Source: Microbacterium saperdae (GTDB taxonomy: Bacteria; Actinomycetota; Actinomycetes; Actinomycetales; Microbacteriaceae). From it: a stretch of DNA of 64,000 nucleotides. The stretch covers positions 1,612,001-1,676,000 of the forward strand of contig NZ_VFOX01000001.1 in assembly GCF_006716345.1 (NCBI RefSeq), written 5' to 3'. Each line of letters begins with the position of its first letter. Within the stretch, counting starts at the first letter, position 1. Positions 50,183 through 58,250 of this stretch are shown here, piece after piece. Both the position numbers and the translations under genes were made by a program. Under the pieces are notes generated by a model. The model did no database searches, was not told where the DNA came from, and saw only the letters and a list, made by a program, of their open reading frames with translations.

Positions 50183-51537
50183 GCGGGTTGTCCACGGCGA
50201 GCGCGGACCGCACAGCGGCGGCGGATCCGCTCGGCGCACTGCTCGGCAGGAGCGGGCGCGCTGATGAGGGGGAGTCGGCGCCGTTCGGCGTCGCGATGGC
50301 CGTGGCGAAGCGGATGCTCGGCACCGGCGACGACACGATGGGTGCGCTCGACCCGGTTGCCCTTGGGGTGAGCGATGCCTCCACGACGGCCGACGCCATG
50401 ATCAGCACGGTGCTCGCCCCCGCGATGCTCCGTGTCGACGTGTCTGCGGAGGACGCCGTCGACCCGGAGGCTGCAAGTGCGGCGGCAGCGGAGACGGGGC
50501 CGTCGTTCACAGATACCGGGTTGTCCGCGGCGATGGCTCCGCTCGCCGCCGTGTCGTCCACGGCGGGGGAGGAGCGCGCTTCGGCATCACAGGATCCGGC
50601 GCTTCCGCAGGGAGGATCGGCCGCACGCGCGACCGTTTCCCCGCTGCCGCACGCCGAGGGGGGGATGCCTGCTCTGGCCGTCGCGTCGCCCTCGGCGCAG
50701 GGGAGCGTGCCGGCTCCGCCCCTCACGGCCGGAGGTGCCGATCAGGTGCCCGTCCTGCCGGCGGCGCGGATGAGTGCGATCGTCGCGACACCAGGCTCTG
50801 CGGTCGTCGCGGAGGCCGAGATCCCCTCTGCCCTGCGCCCCACGGATCCGTCGAGCGCGACATCTGTCTCCCCGGCACAGCCCACCCCCGCACAGACCTC
50901 CCTGACGCCGCCCACCCCGGCACAGCCCTCCCCGACACCGTCCACCGGGGCACAGCCGGTCCGCACCGCGCCCGCAGATGGCACGCCATCGATCATCTCG
51001 CCCGCAGCACTCGTCGTCACGGTGGACACTGCCGCCGTGGACGCGCCGGAGCCCGGTGCCCTCCCGCCGCGGGCGGTCGCGGCCCAGGTCTCGCCGGTCG
51101 TGCTGAGCATCGTCCAGCGGCCCATCGGAAGCCACCAGCTGACGATGACCGTCACCCCCGACACGCTCGGCCCTGTCACGGTGCGCGCCCATGTCAGCGC
51201 GGGCGGCGATGTGCGGGTGGAGCTGCTCGGCGCGACGGAGGCCGGCCGTGAGGCGCTGCGCACCATTGTCACCGACCTGCGGCGCGACCTCGCCGCGGCC
51301 ATGCCGCACGCGAGCCTGACGCTCGGTTCCGGCACCACCGCCGAGGGCGGAGGCGCGGATCGCGGTGCCCAGTCCGGCGCCGGCGGACCGATGGGCGGCC
51401 AGTCATCCGGCGGGCGGGAGTCGGATCGCACGCCGTCCGATCGTCGCGCCGCCGACGCCGCGGCGCGCGGCATCCCTCACTCTTCCCTGACCGCCACCCA
51501 CGCCGTCTCCGGCGAGGGCCTCGACATCTTCGCCTGA
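50179..51537 (+). CDS. fliK: FliK, hook-length control protein
   Basis: A 452-residue protein. The first 300 residues are low-complexity Ala/Ser/Pro/Thr sequence with a short Pro/Thr/Gln repeat around residues 230-260; the C-terminal domain has LTMTVTPDTLGPVTVRAHVS followed by REALRTIVTDLRRDL, the FliK export-switch domain. It measures hook length and switches FlhB specificity. The tail after residue 400 is glycine-rich. Overlap with fliJ by 4 bases; FlgD follows 11 bp later. Confidence 0.88.
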   Translation: MSGLSTASADRTAAADPLGALLGRSGRADEGESAPFGVAMAVAKRMLGTGDDTMGALDPVALGVSDASTTADAMISTVLAPAMLRVDVSAEDAVDPEAASAAAAETGPSFTDTGLSAAMAPLAAVSSTAGEERASASQDPALPQGGSAARATVSPLPHAEGGMPALAVASPSAQGSVPAPPLTAGGADQVPVLPAARMSAIVATPGSAVVAEAEIPSALRPTDPSSATSVSPAQPTPAQTSLTPPTPAQPSPTPSTGAQPVRTAPADGTPSIISPAALVVTVDTAAVDAPEPGALPPRAVAAQVSPVVLSIVQRPIGSHQLTMTVTPDTLGPVTVRAHVSAGGDVRVELLGATEAGREALRTIVTDLRRDLAAAMPHASLTLGSGTTAEGGGADRGAQSGAGGPMGGQSSGGRESDRTPSDRRAADAAARGIPHSSLTATHAVSGEGLDIFA

Positions 51538-51548
51538 GAGGACACGAC

Positions 51549-51998
51549 ATGACCGTCGACGCCGTGAGCGCCCCGAGTTCGATCTACACGGGGAGCACCA
51601 GCGACCCCGCCGCGCGCAAGCAGGTGCTCGACGGCGAGGTGTTCCTCAAGCTGCTGGTCACGCAGCTGACGCACCAGGATCCGTCCAGCCCGATGGACAC
51701 CAACGAGATGATCTCGCAGACCACACAGCTGGCCATGATGGAGCAGCTGACGACGCTCGCCGACAACGGCACCGAGGCGTTCGCGCTGAGCATGCGCCAG
51801 GCCGCCACCGCGCTGATCGGTCAGGAGGCGAGCTACAAGGATGCCGATGGCAAGCCGGTGTCGGGCATCGTCACGAAGGTCTCGTTCGACGGCCCCATCC
51901 CGCAGGTGACCATCGGCGACAAGACCGTCGCGCTGGATGCCATCACCGGCATCACCTCGAAGACCACCCCTGCCGCGAGCGCCCCCGCCGCAGCCTGA
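51549..51998 (+). CDS. flgD: Flagellar hook assembly scaffold FlgD
   Basis: A 149-residue FlgD. The conserved N-terminal part FLKLLVTQLTHQDPSSPMDT and QTTQLAMMEQL is clear; after it comes a short barrel-like part (ASYKDADGKPVSG). It is shorter than enterobacterial FlgD (about 230), lacking the second C-terminal domain, as in several Gram-positive relatives. It caps the growing hook. GAGAGG precedes the ATG at 51549. Confidence 0.92.
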   Translation: MTVDAVSAPSSIYTGSTSDPAARKQVLDGEVFLKLLVTQLTHQDPSSPMDTNEMISQTTQLAMMEQLTTLADNGTEAFALSMRQAATALIGQEASYKDADGKPVSGIVTKVSFDGPIPQVTIGDKTVALDAITGITSKTTPAASAPAAA

Positions 51999-52027
51999 TC
52001 CCCACTCACCCAGAAGAGAGAATCCCC

Positions 52028-53194
52028 ATGCTTCGCTCGCTCTACTCCGGAATCTCCGGCCTCCGCTCGCACCAGACCATGCTGGACGTGACCGGCAACA
52101 ACATCGCCAACGTCAACACCGCGGGATTCAAGGGCTCCTCGGTGGTGTTCCAGGACTCGCTCTCGCAGCTCATCGGCAACCCCGGCATCCCCGACGACCA
52201 GGTCGGCGGGCGCAACCCCGCGCAGGTCGGGCTCGGCGTGCAGGTCGCAGGCGTCCGCACGAACTTCGCCCAGGGATCGGCGCAGGCGACCGGACGCGGC
52301 GGCGACCTGATGATCTCGGGAGACGGCTTCTTCGCCGTGCGCTCGGGAGGGGAGACGCTCTACACCCGTGCCGGCGGATTCTCGTTCGACCCGACCGGCA
52401 AGATGGTCACGGCAGACGGGGCGATCGTGCAGGGGTGGTCGGCGCAGAACGGCACCGTGAACACCGGTCAGGCGATCGGGAACATCGTGCTGCCCCTCGA
52501 CGCGGTCGCACCGGCGCGCGCGACGACCGATGCCACCGTCACGGGTAACCTGCCGTCAACCGCGGAGACCGGCAACGAGCTGGTGCGCGACGTGACCGTC
52601 TACGACGCGCAGGGTGCTCCCACCACGCTGAGTCTCACCTTCACCAAGACGGCCGCCGGCTGGAACGTGACCGAGCCCGTCAGCGGCGCGGCGGGATCGC
52701 TCACGTTCACGAACGGCACGCAGACCGGAACGGGGCTCACCCTCGCCGCCGGTGCCGTGTCGGTCGACCTCACCGCCGTGACCGGCTACGCGAGCCTGTC
52801 GACCGTGGCCGTCACAGAGCAGAACGGAGCTGCGGCGGGCACCCTCAAGTCGTACAGCATCACCGGCGACGGCTCGATCGTCGGCACGTTCAGCAACGGC
52901 GCGACGCAGACGCTCGGGAAGATCGCGATGGCGACGTTCGCCAACCCGGAGGGCCTCGAGAAGGCCGGCGGCACCGCGTATCGTGCGTCGGTCAACTCGG
53001 GCGGCGCGCGTATCGGCGAGGCGGGGCAGGCCGGATTCGGCGGCCTGGTCTCCGGCGCACTCGAGATGAGCAATGTCGACCTGTCGCAGGAGTTCACCAA
53101 CCTGATCGTCGCCCAGCGCGGCTTCCAGGCCAACGCGCGCATCATCACCACGAGCGACGAGGTGCTGCAGGAACTCACCCAGCTCAAGCGCTGA
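52028..53194 (+). CDS. flgE: Flagellar hook protein FlgE
   Basis: A 388-residue hook protein. It starts with MLRSLYSGISGLRSHQTMLD and VTGNNIANVNTAGFKGSSVV, and ends with the rod/hook helix LIVAQRGFQANARIITTSDE. Mid-region beta domains are of ordinary size. No flgF or flgG paralogue is present in the cluster, so rod and hook seem to be built with FlgB, FlgC and FlgE, or flgF/G lie outside the window. It ends the first half of the cluster. Confidence 0.95.
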   Translation: MLRSLYSGISGLRSHQTMLDVTGNNIANVNTAGFKGSSVVFQDSLSQLIGNPGIPDDQVGGRNPAQVGLGVQVAGVRTNFAQGSAQATGRGGDLMISGDGFFAVRSGGETLYTRAGGFSFDPTGKMVTADGAIVQGWSAQNGTVNTGQAIGNIVLPLDAVAPARATTDATVTGNLPSTAETGNELVRDVTVYDAQGAPTTLSLTFTKTAAGWNVTEPVSGAAGSLTFTNGTQTGTGLTLAAGAVSVDLTAVTGYASLSTVAVTEQNGAAAGTLKSYSITGDGSIVGTFSNGATQTLGKIAMATFANPEGLEKAGGTAYRASVNSGGARIGEAGQAGFGGLVSGALEMSNVDLSQEFTNLIVAQRGFQANARIITTSDEVLQELTQLKR

Positions 53195-53291
53195 TCGGCC
53201 GGAGCACGGCGCTGTCGCGCCCGTCACCGTCTCGCTGCCGTCCGGCGGGAACGGCGACGGGCGTCGATGGTGCCGGGCGTACTCTTGCCCG

Positions 53292-53456
53292 ATGACCCGA
53301 CCTCTCAGGAACTGGCATCCCGCCCACGCCGAGCACCTCACTCGCGGAGAGCGCGCGGAGCTGATGGAGATCGACAGGATGCCGCTGACGCTGCTGCCGG
53401 GACTCCGCACGGATCCTGCCTCACAGGTCGCGCTCGAGAGAGGGAAGAGCCTGTGA
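53292..53456 (+). CDS. Small ORF upstream of the VIT-family gene
   Basis: A 54-residue protein (MTRPLRNWHPAHAEHLTRGE at the start, ending ALERGKSL) too short for most gene finders. Its stop overlaps the GTG of the VIT-family gene (GTGA), which supports real translation and coupling. The HPAHAEHLTRGER segment is reminiscent of the start of DUF1003-type membrane proteins, but no membrane helix is present, so it may be a remnant. Function unknown. Confidence 0.5.
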   Translation: MTRPLRNWHPAHAEHLTRGERAELMEIDRMPLTLLPGLRTDPASQVALERGKSL

Positions 53457-54166
53457 CGACGACGCATCCGGGGGAACCGCATCGCGGCGACCTCGCCGGA
53501 CGGCTGAACTGGCTCAGGGCGGGAGTGCTCGGTGCGAACGACGGCATCGTGTCGGTCGCGTCGCTCGTGGTCGGTGTCGCCGGTGCGACGACCGCATCCG
53601 CACCCTTGCTCGCCGCGGGCGTCGCCGGTCTCGTGGGCGGCGCGATCTCGATGGCGCTGGGGGAGTACGTGTCGGTGAGCAGCCAGCGCGACAGTCAGCA
53701 GGCCCTGATCGAGAAGGAGCGCGGCGAACTGGCGGATGATCCCGCGACCGAGCTCGAGGAACTCGTGGGCATCTACGAGGCGAAGGGTCTTCGCCCGGCG
53801 ACCGCACGCCTCGTGGCGGAGGAACTCACCGCGCAGGATCCGCTGACCGCGCATCTGGAAGCAGAACTCGGGATCTCCGAGGATCAGGTGGTCAGCCCCT
53901 GGGCGGCGGCGGGGGCCTCGGCGCTCGCGTTCGCACTCGGGGCGATGCTTCCGCTGCTGGCGATCCTGCTCCCTCCTCCGGAGATCCGCGTGCAGGTCGC
54001 ATTCGCGGTGGTGCTGCTGGCGCTCGCGCTGACGGGATTCGTGAGTGCCAGGATCGGTGGCAACCCCGCCCTCCGTCCGACGATCAGAGTGGTGCTCGGC
54101 GGCGCGATCGCGCTGGGGGTCACGTTCGCGATCGGTTCGCTGCTGGGGACGACCGGAGTCGCCTGA
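53453..54166 (+). CDS. VIT1/CCC1-family metal transporter
   Basis: A 237-residue protein with five likely membrane helices. LNWLRAGVLGANDGIVSVAS near residue 20 and ISMALGEYVSVSSQRDSQQA near residue 65 are the signatures of VIT1/CCC1 iron-manganese transporters; an acidic cytoplasmic stretch (about 75-120) is the metal-binding region. It would export Fe2+ or Mn2+. The GTG at 53453 overlaps the small ORF stop. It is out of place between flgE and flbD and has no flagellar role that I know. Confidence 0.88.
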   Translation: MTTTHPGEPHRGDLAGRLNWLRAGVLGANDGIVSVASLVVGVAGATTASAPLLAAGVAGLVGGAISMALGEYVSVSSQRDSQQALIEKERGELADDPATELEELVGIYEAKGLRPATARLVAEELTAQDPLTAHLEAELGISEDQVVSPWAAAGASALAFALGAMLPLLAILLPPPEIRVQVAFAVVLLALALTGFVSARIGGNPALRPTIRVVLGGAIALGVTFAIGSLLGTTGVA

Positions 54167-54211
54167 GAGCCGGCGACGATCTGACGGGCGCGATGGTCGC
54201 GGCGCGTCCCG

Positions 54212-54241
54212 GTTACCGGCGCGGGCCGCGTCGCGATAGTC
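54212..54241 (+). promoter_or_regulatory. Sigma-FliA-type promoter of the flbD-mot-fliM operon
   Basis: GTTAC (54212-54216), 14-bp spacer, TCGCGATAGTC (54231-54241). Leader to the flbD ATG at 54282 is about 35 nt and lacks ANGGA loops. Confidence 0.8.
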
Positions 54242-54281
54242 GGGAATGCCCCGCCTCTCGCCCCTGCCCGGAGACCACCCG

Positions 54282-54497
54282 ATGATCATCGTCACCCGCC
54301 TCGACCGCACCCGGTTCGCGGTGAACCCTGACCTGATCGAACGCGTGCACGCCTCTCCGGACACGACCCTGCACATGGTCGACGGCGGCGTCTACGTCGT
54401 GGAGGAGAGTCTCGATCACATCGTCGATCTGATCGTGGCGTACCGGGCCCGCGTGCTCGACGCCGCCCAGGCGCTCGGTCGGACGACGGGGGCCTGA
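54282..54497 (+). CDS. flbD: FlbD-family flagellar protein
   Basis: A 71-residue protein of the short Gram-positive FlbD family (not the Caulobacter transcription factor). The start MIIVTRLDRTRFAVNPDLIE and HMVDGGVYVVEESLDHIVDL match it. It sits just before motA, as in many Gram-positive clusters; its job is unknown. The ATG at 54282 has GGAG 8 bases upstream; an ATG at 54246 is only 4 bases from the promoter -10 motif and is rejected. Confidence 0.88.
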   Translation: MIIVTRLDRTRFAVNPDLIERVHASPDTTLHMVDGGVYVVEESLDHIVDLIVAYRARVLDAAQALGRTTGA

Positions 54498-54499
54498 CG

Positions 54500-55309
54500 G
54501 TGGATCCCGCATTCCTCATCGGCGTCGTCCTGGCGTTCGGTGCACTGGTCGCCATGATCACCATGGAGGGTGCGAGCTTCGAGGCTCTGCTCATCCCGGC
54601 TCCGATGATCCTGGTGCTCGGTTCGACCATCGGCGTCGGCATCGCGAGCCACACCCTGCGTGACACGCGCCTGGCGATCGCCAGCCTCGGTCGCATGGTG
54701 CGCGGCCCGCGTTCCACACCCGAAGCGGTCATCCCGTTCCTCGTCGGCTACGCGGAGAAGGCCCGCGGCGAAGGTCTTCTCGCCCTGGAGCAGGAGCTGG
54801 ACAGCGCGCCGGATGCCTTCACCAGGCAGGCGCTGCAGGCCCTCGCCGACGGCACGGACGCCGACGATCTGCGCATGATGATGGACGACGAGATCACCGC
54901 GACCTCGTCACGCAACCGCGTCGCTGCGAAGTTCTTCTCCACGCTCGGTGGATACGCGCCCACGATCGGCATCGTCGGCACCGTCGTCTCTCTCACCCAC
55001 GTCCTCGAGAAGCTCGACGAGCCCGACCACCTCGGTCCGATGATCGCGGCAGCCTTCGTCGCGACGCTGTGGGGATTGCTCTCCGCCAACTTCATCTGGA
55101 ACCCGATCGCGGGCCGGCTGAACCGCATCGGCGCGGTCGAGCTGGAACGCATGATGCTGGTGAGCGAGGGCATGCTCGCGATCCAGGCCGGAAGCGCGCC
55201 GCACCTGCTTCAGGAGCGTCTGGAGGCCCTGTCGACCGTCAAGCCGAAGCGTCGTAAGGCCGAGGACGCGAAGGGCGCGGAGCCGAAGGGTGCGGAGGAC
55301 ATCCGGTGA
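54500..55309 (+). CDS. motA: MotA, flagellar stator subunit A
   Basis: A 269-residue proton-channel protein with four helices. The cytoplasmic loop has charged residues that meet FliG, and the conserved proline is in GGYAPTIGIVGTVVSLTHVL. The third-fourth helix region reads AAAFVATLWGLLSANFIWNP. GTG start at 54500, 2 bp after flbD. The C-terminus is Lys/Glu-rich. Probably a proton-driven stator from the MotB channel. Confidence 0.95.
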   Translation: MDPAFLIGVVLAFGALVAMITMEGASFEALLIPAPMILVLGSTIGVGIASHTLRDTRLAIASLGRMVRGPRSTPEAVIPFLVGYAEKARGEGLLALEQELDSAPDAFTRQALQALADGTDADDLRMMMDDEITATSSRNRVAAKFFSTLGGYAPTIGIVGTVVSLTHVLEKLDEPDHLGPMIAAAFVATLWGLLSANFIWNPIAGRLNRIGAVELERMMLVSEGMLAIQAGSAPHLLQERLEALSTVKPKRRKAEDAKGAEPKGAEDIR

Positions 55310-56121
55310 GCAGCGCCCGTCGCGGGGGCGGACGGCGGCACGAGGACGACTCCCACGACGAGCCCGACGAGCGCTGGGCCGTCTCCTACGCCGACATGGT
55401 CACGGTGCTGATGTGCTTGTTCATCGTGCTGTTCGCGGTGTCGAACGTCGACAAGACGAAGTTCGAGCTGCTCGCGAACAGTCTGGCGACCGGCTTCGGA
55501 CAGGAGGACACGACGACCGGCGGCGCGGACATCTCGGAGGGCCTCGTGATCCCGCCCGAGATGGAGGACGCCGAGGGGGAGGCCGACCTCACCACACGTG
55601 CCGCGGCCGAGTTCGAGTCGCTCGAGGTGCTGCGCGAGCGCATCCGAGCATCACTCACCGCCCAGGGATTGCAGGACACGGTCGACTTCGTGATCGATGA
55701 CCGCGGGCTCAAGGTGGGGCTGGTGGGCGCCGAGACCTTCTTCGGCGACAACAGCACGAGCCTCTCGGCGAAGGCTGACGGCGTGCTCGACGCGATCGGC
55801 GATGTGCTCGCGACCGTCGACAATCAGGTGAGCATCGAAGGCCACGCCGACCGTCGTCATGCCGCTGATCCGTACCCGACGAACTGGGAGCTCTCCGGCG
55901 GCCGCGCCACGCAGGTCGCCCGTTTCCTCGTGGAGCACGAGCGCATCGCGGGGGCGCGGGTCAAGGCCATCGCGTTCTCCGATACGCGGCCGCTGATGGC
56001 CGGGGATTCGCCGGAGGCCCTCGCCAGCAATCGACGCGTCGACATCGTCGTCGAGTCGAACGAGGAAGACCAGGTGCGTGCCCTGCTGCCCGCCCTCGCC
56101 GAAGCCGCAGAGACGAGCTGA
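55306..56121 (+). CDS. motB: MotB, flagellar stator subunit B
   Basis: A 271-residue protein with one helix near residues 27-50 (SYADMVTVLMCLFIVLFAVS) bearing the proton-carrying Asp in YAD, and an OmpA-like peptidoglycan-binding domain at the C-terminus (SIEGHADRRHAADPYPTNWE). It anchors the stator to the wall. GTG start overlapping motA by 4 bases. No FliL gene follows, which many clusters have. Confidence 0.94.
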   Translation: MSSARRGGGRRHEDDSHDEPDERWAVSYADMVTVLMCLFIVLFAVSNVDKTKFELLANSLATGFGQEDTTTGGADISEGLVIPPEMEDAEGEADLTTRAAAEFESLEVLRERIRASLTAQGLQDTVDFVIDDRGLKVGLVGAETFFGDNSTSLSAKADGVLDAIGDVLATVDNQVSIEGHADRRHAADPYPTNWELSGGRATQVARFLVEHERIAGARVKAIAFSDTRPLMAGDSPEALASNRRVDIVVESNEEDQVRALLPALAEAAETS

Positions 56122-56154
56122 GGCACTGTGACCACCGTCTCCGAGGAGAACACC

Positions 56155-57048
56155 ATGACCGCAGCCGTCGCGCTGGATACCGCCCCCGGCGCCTATCCGG
56201 CCTACGACTTCAGCCGTCCGGCCCAGCTGGGACGTGACAGCATCCGACGCCTGGAAGCGTCGTTCGAGTCCTTCGCACGGCTGTGGTCATCGCAGCTGAC
56301 CGCGAAGATCCGTGTACGCACTCATCTGTCGTTGGAGAGCGTCGAACTCGTCTCCTACGAGGAGTACGCGCAGACGCTCCCCGGCACGACGGCCATGGTC
56401 GCCGGATCCTTCACCGACCGCGACGAACCCTGCGTGGTGCAGTTCGGCCTCGACAGTGCGCTGCTCTGGGTCGTGCAGATGATGGGCGGCCGGAGCACTT
56501 CTCTCCCCGAGGGACGCACGTTCACCCCGATCGAGCTCGCGTTGATCCGGAACCTCATGGAGGGGACGTTCGAGCACCTCGCCGCGAGCATGGGAACACT
56601 GCTGCCCGGAGAGCCGCGGTTCGGAGGAGTCCACTACAACCCGCAGTACCTCCAGGTCATCGCGGCATCGGCAGCCGTGATCGTCGCGCGGTACACGATG
56701 CGGTTGGGCGACACGCAGACGGTGGCCTCGATCATGCTGCCCGCCTCCGTCGTGGTCGATCGACTCGCGGCCTCGGGAGCGGATGCCGCGGCGGCCCGCG
56801 GCGCCGGCCACACCCGCGACCAGGTGCACAGCACGCCGCTCGACATCACCCTGCGGCTGGCGCCGATCACGATCGCCGCGGGCGAGGTGCTGAGCCTCGC
56901 ACCCGGTGACCTGCTGCGCCTCCCTCACCCCGAGACGACACCGTACGAGCTGATGGCGGGGCGTACGCCGATCGCCCGAGCCACGCCGGGCAGCCGGGGC
57001 TCGCGTCTCGCCTGCACCATCACGACCATCCACGAGGAGACCCACTGA
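56155..57048 (+). CDS. fliM: Flagellar motor switch protein FliM
   Basis: A 297-residue C-ring protein. It has YDFSRPAQLGRDSIRRLEAS, GRTFTPIELALIRNLMEGTF and the C-terminal SpoA-like region. The N-terminus (MTAAVALDTAPGAYPAYDFS) shows no LSQ-EIDALL-type CheY-P binding motif, unlike most FliM. The ATG at 56155 has GAGGAG 6 bases upstream; a GTG nine codons earlier is less well placed. The stop shares a base with the fliN ATG. Confidence 0.9.
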   Translation: MTAAVALDTAPGAYPAYDFSRPAQLGRDSIRRLEASFESFARLWSSQLTAKIRVRTHLSLESVELVSYEEYAQTLPGTTAMVAGSFTDRDEPCVVQFGLDSALLWVVQMMGGRSTSLPEGRTFTPIELALIRNLMEGTFEHLAASMGTLLPGEPRFGGVHYNPQYLQVIAASAAVIVARYTMRLGDTQTVASIMLPASVVVDRLAASGADAAAARGAGHTRDQVHSTPLDITLRLAPITIAAGEVLSLAPGDLLRLPHPETTPYELMAGRTPIARATPGSRGSRLACTITTIHEETH

Positions 57049-57707
57049 TGAGCACCTTCCACGAGACGGCCATCGCTGCGGCGATCGCCGGCAAGCTGCC
57101 GTTCGGCTATCCCGTCATCCCCACGCCGTCCACCGACCCCGGAGCCTCCGGCGAGGCCGTGGCCGTGACCTTCACCGGCACCCCCGGCGCGCGCATCGCG
57201 ATCCAGATCGCCGACCCGGCTCAGCTCGAGGACGGCTCGAAGACGGCGGAACTCGCGGACCGCCTGCACCCGATCTTCGAGGCGGCCGCGATCGTACTGG
57301 GCACGGGTTCGCTCGGCGAGGGCGAGACCGTGAGCGCCGCCGAGGTGTTCACCGCACCGGGGACGCAGGTGTTCGACCTCGTGGACGCGGAGGGTTCCAT
57401 CGCCGCCCGGGCGTCCGTGCGCATCGACGGCGACCGGGCCGGTGCGACCTCCGGCGGCCCCCAGCGGCTCAGCCGCATCGCCGGCGTCGAGATGGAGCTG
57501 GTCGTCGAGATCGGCCGCACCCGGATGCCGGTGCGCGAGGTGCTGTCGCTCGAACCCGGTCACGTCGTCGAGCTCGACCGCGCGGCGGGCTCTCCGGCGG
57601 ACATCAAGCTCAACGGGCGCCTGATCGGCCACGGCACGGTGGTGGTCGCCGACGGCGATTTCGCGATCCGTGTCGAGCGCATCCTCGACGGCGCAGAGAG
57701 CGTCTGA
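57048..57707 (+). CDS. fliN: FliN-like motor switch protein with extended N-terminus
   Basis: A 219-residue protein. The C-terminal 80 residues are the SpoA domain of FliN (VEIGRTRMPVREVLSLEPGH, VVVADGDFAIRVERIL). About 130 N-terminal residues form an extra domain without the D/E-N phosphatase motif of CheC/FliY that I could find. Classic FliN is about 130 residues, so this is a FliY-like long form. It builds the C ring with FliM and FliG. Overlap of one base with fliM; fliO follows 2 bp after. Confidence 0.88.
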   Translation: MSTFHETAIAAAIAGKLPFGYPVIPTPSTDPGASGEAVAVTFTGTPGARIAIQIADPAQLEDGSKTAELADRLHPIFEAAAIVLGTGSLGEGETVSAAEVFTAPGTQVFDLVDAEGSIAARASVRIDGDRAGATSGGPQRLSRIAGVEMELVVEIGRTRMPVREVLSLEPGHVVELDRAAGSPADIKLNGRLIGHGTVVVADGDFAIRVERILDGAESV

Positions 57708-57709
57708 GC

Positions 57710-58138
57710 GTGGACGACCTGCTCGTCGCGCTGCGCATGATCGTCGCACTGGCCGCCGTGCTCGGCCTGTTGCTCTTCCTCAGCCGCCGCCTGCAGAAGG
57801 CCAGCGCGAAGGGAGGCAATCCGCTCAGCGGCCTCGTTCCGCAGAAGCTCGGGCGGGTCGCGGGGTCGGCACCCGCGCGCCGCACGGCGGGAAGAGGCGG
57901 ACGCCCGCGGCAGGAGAAGATCACGGTCGTCGCCCGTTCGGGGCTCGGTGCGAGAGCACAGCTGGTCGTTGCCGAGTTCGGCGGCATCCGCTACGTGCTC
58001 GGGGTCACCGACCACGGCATCAATGTGGTCGACACCCAGGAGGCGCCTGCTGTGAGGGAGGACGATGTCGATGGAACCTCCGCGGACGCATCCGTCCTGC
58101 CTGACGACATCGAGCGGGCGCTGAAGTCGGTCGCCTGA
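57710..58138 (+). CDS. fliO: FliO-like export-gate assembly protein
   Basis: A 142-residue protein with one N-terminal membrane helix (about residues 6-26) and a cytoplasmic part with EKITVVARSGLGARAQLVVA and FGGIRYVLGVTDHGINVVDT, the FliO/FliZ pattern. It helps assemble FliP. GTG start 2 bp after fliN. A flagellar promoter for fliP begins 12 bp after its stop, so fliO ends one transcription unit or is read through. Confidence 0.85.
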   Translation: MDDLLVALRMIVALAAVLGLLLFLSRRLQKASAKGGNPLSGLVPQKLGRVAGSAPARRTAGRGGRPRQEKITVVARSGLGARAQLVVAEFGGIRYVLGVTDHGINVVDTQEAPAVREDDVDGTSADASVLPDDIERALKSVA

Positions 58139-58150
58139 GCGGCCCTCTCG

Positions 58151-58181
58151 GTTACGCGACGCGCTCGGCGTCGCGATAGTC
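58151..58181 (+). promoter_or_regulatory. Sigma-FliA-type promoter of the fliP operon
   Basis: GTTAC (58151-58155), 15-bp spacer, TCGCGATAGTC (58171-58181). It is very like the flgB promoter over its full length. Confidence 0.8.
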
Positions 58182-58185
58182 CCCT

Positions 58186-58224
58186 GCGAGCACGGATCGC
58201 TCGCCCCTCGGCTACGGATCGGCC
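58186..58224 (+). promoter_or_regulatory. Two leader hairpins with ACGGAT loops, candidate CsrA sites (fliP)
   Basis: Hairpin 1: GCGAGC/GCTCGC with loop ACGGATC (58192-58198). Hairpin 2: GGCT/GGCC with loop ACGGATC (58214-58220). The GGAG ribosome site is at 58240-58243. Confidence 0.65.
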
Positions 58225-58250
58225 ACGTCACCCATCTTCGGAGTGCCGCC

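Noticed and set aside
54242..54281. CsrA hairpin in the flbD leader
   Set aside because: No ANGGA in a loop is present; only the ribosome-site GGAG.
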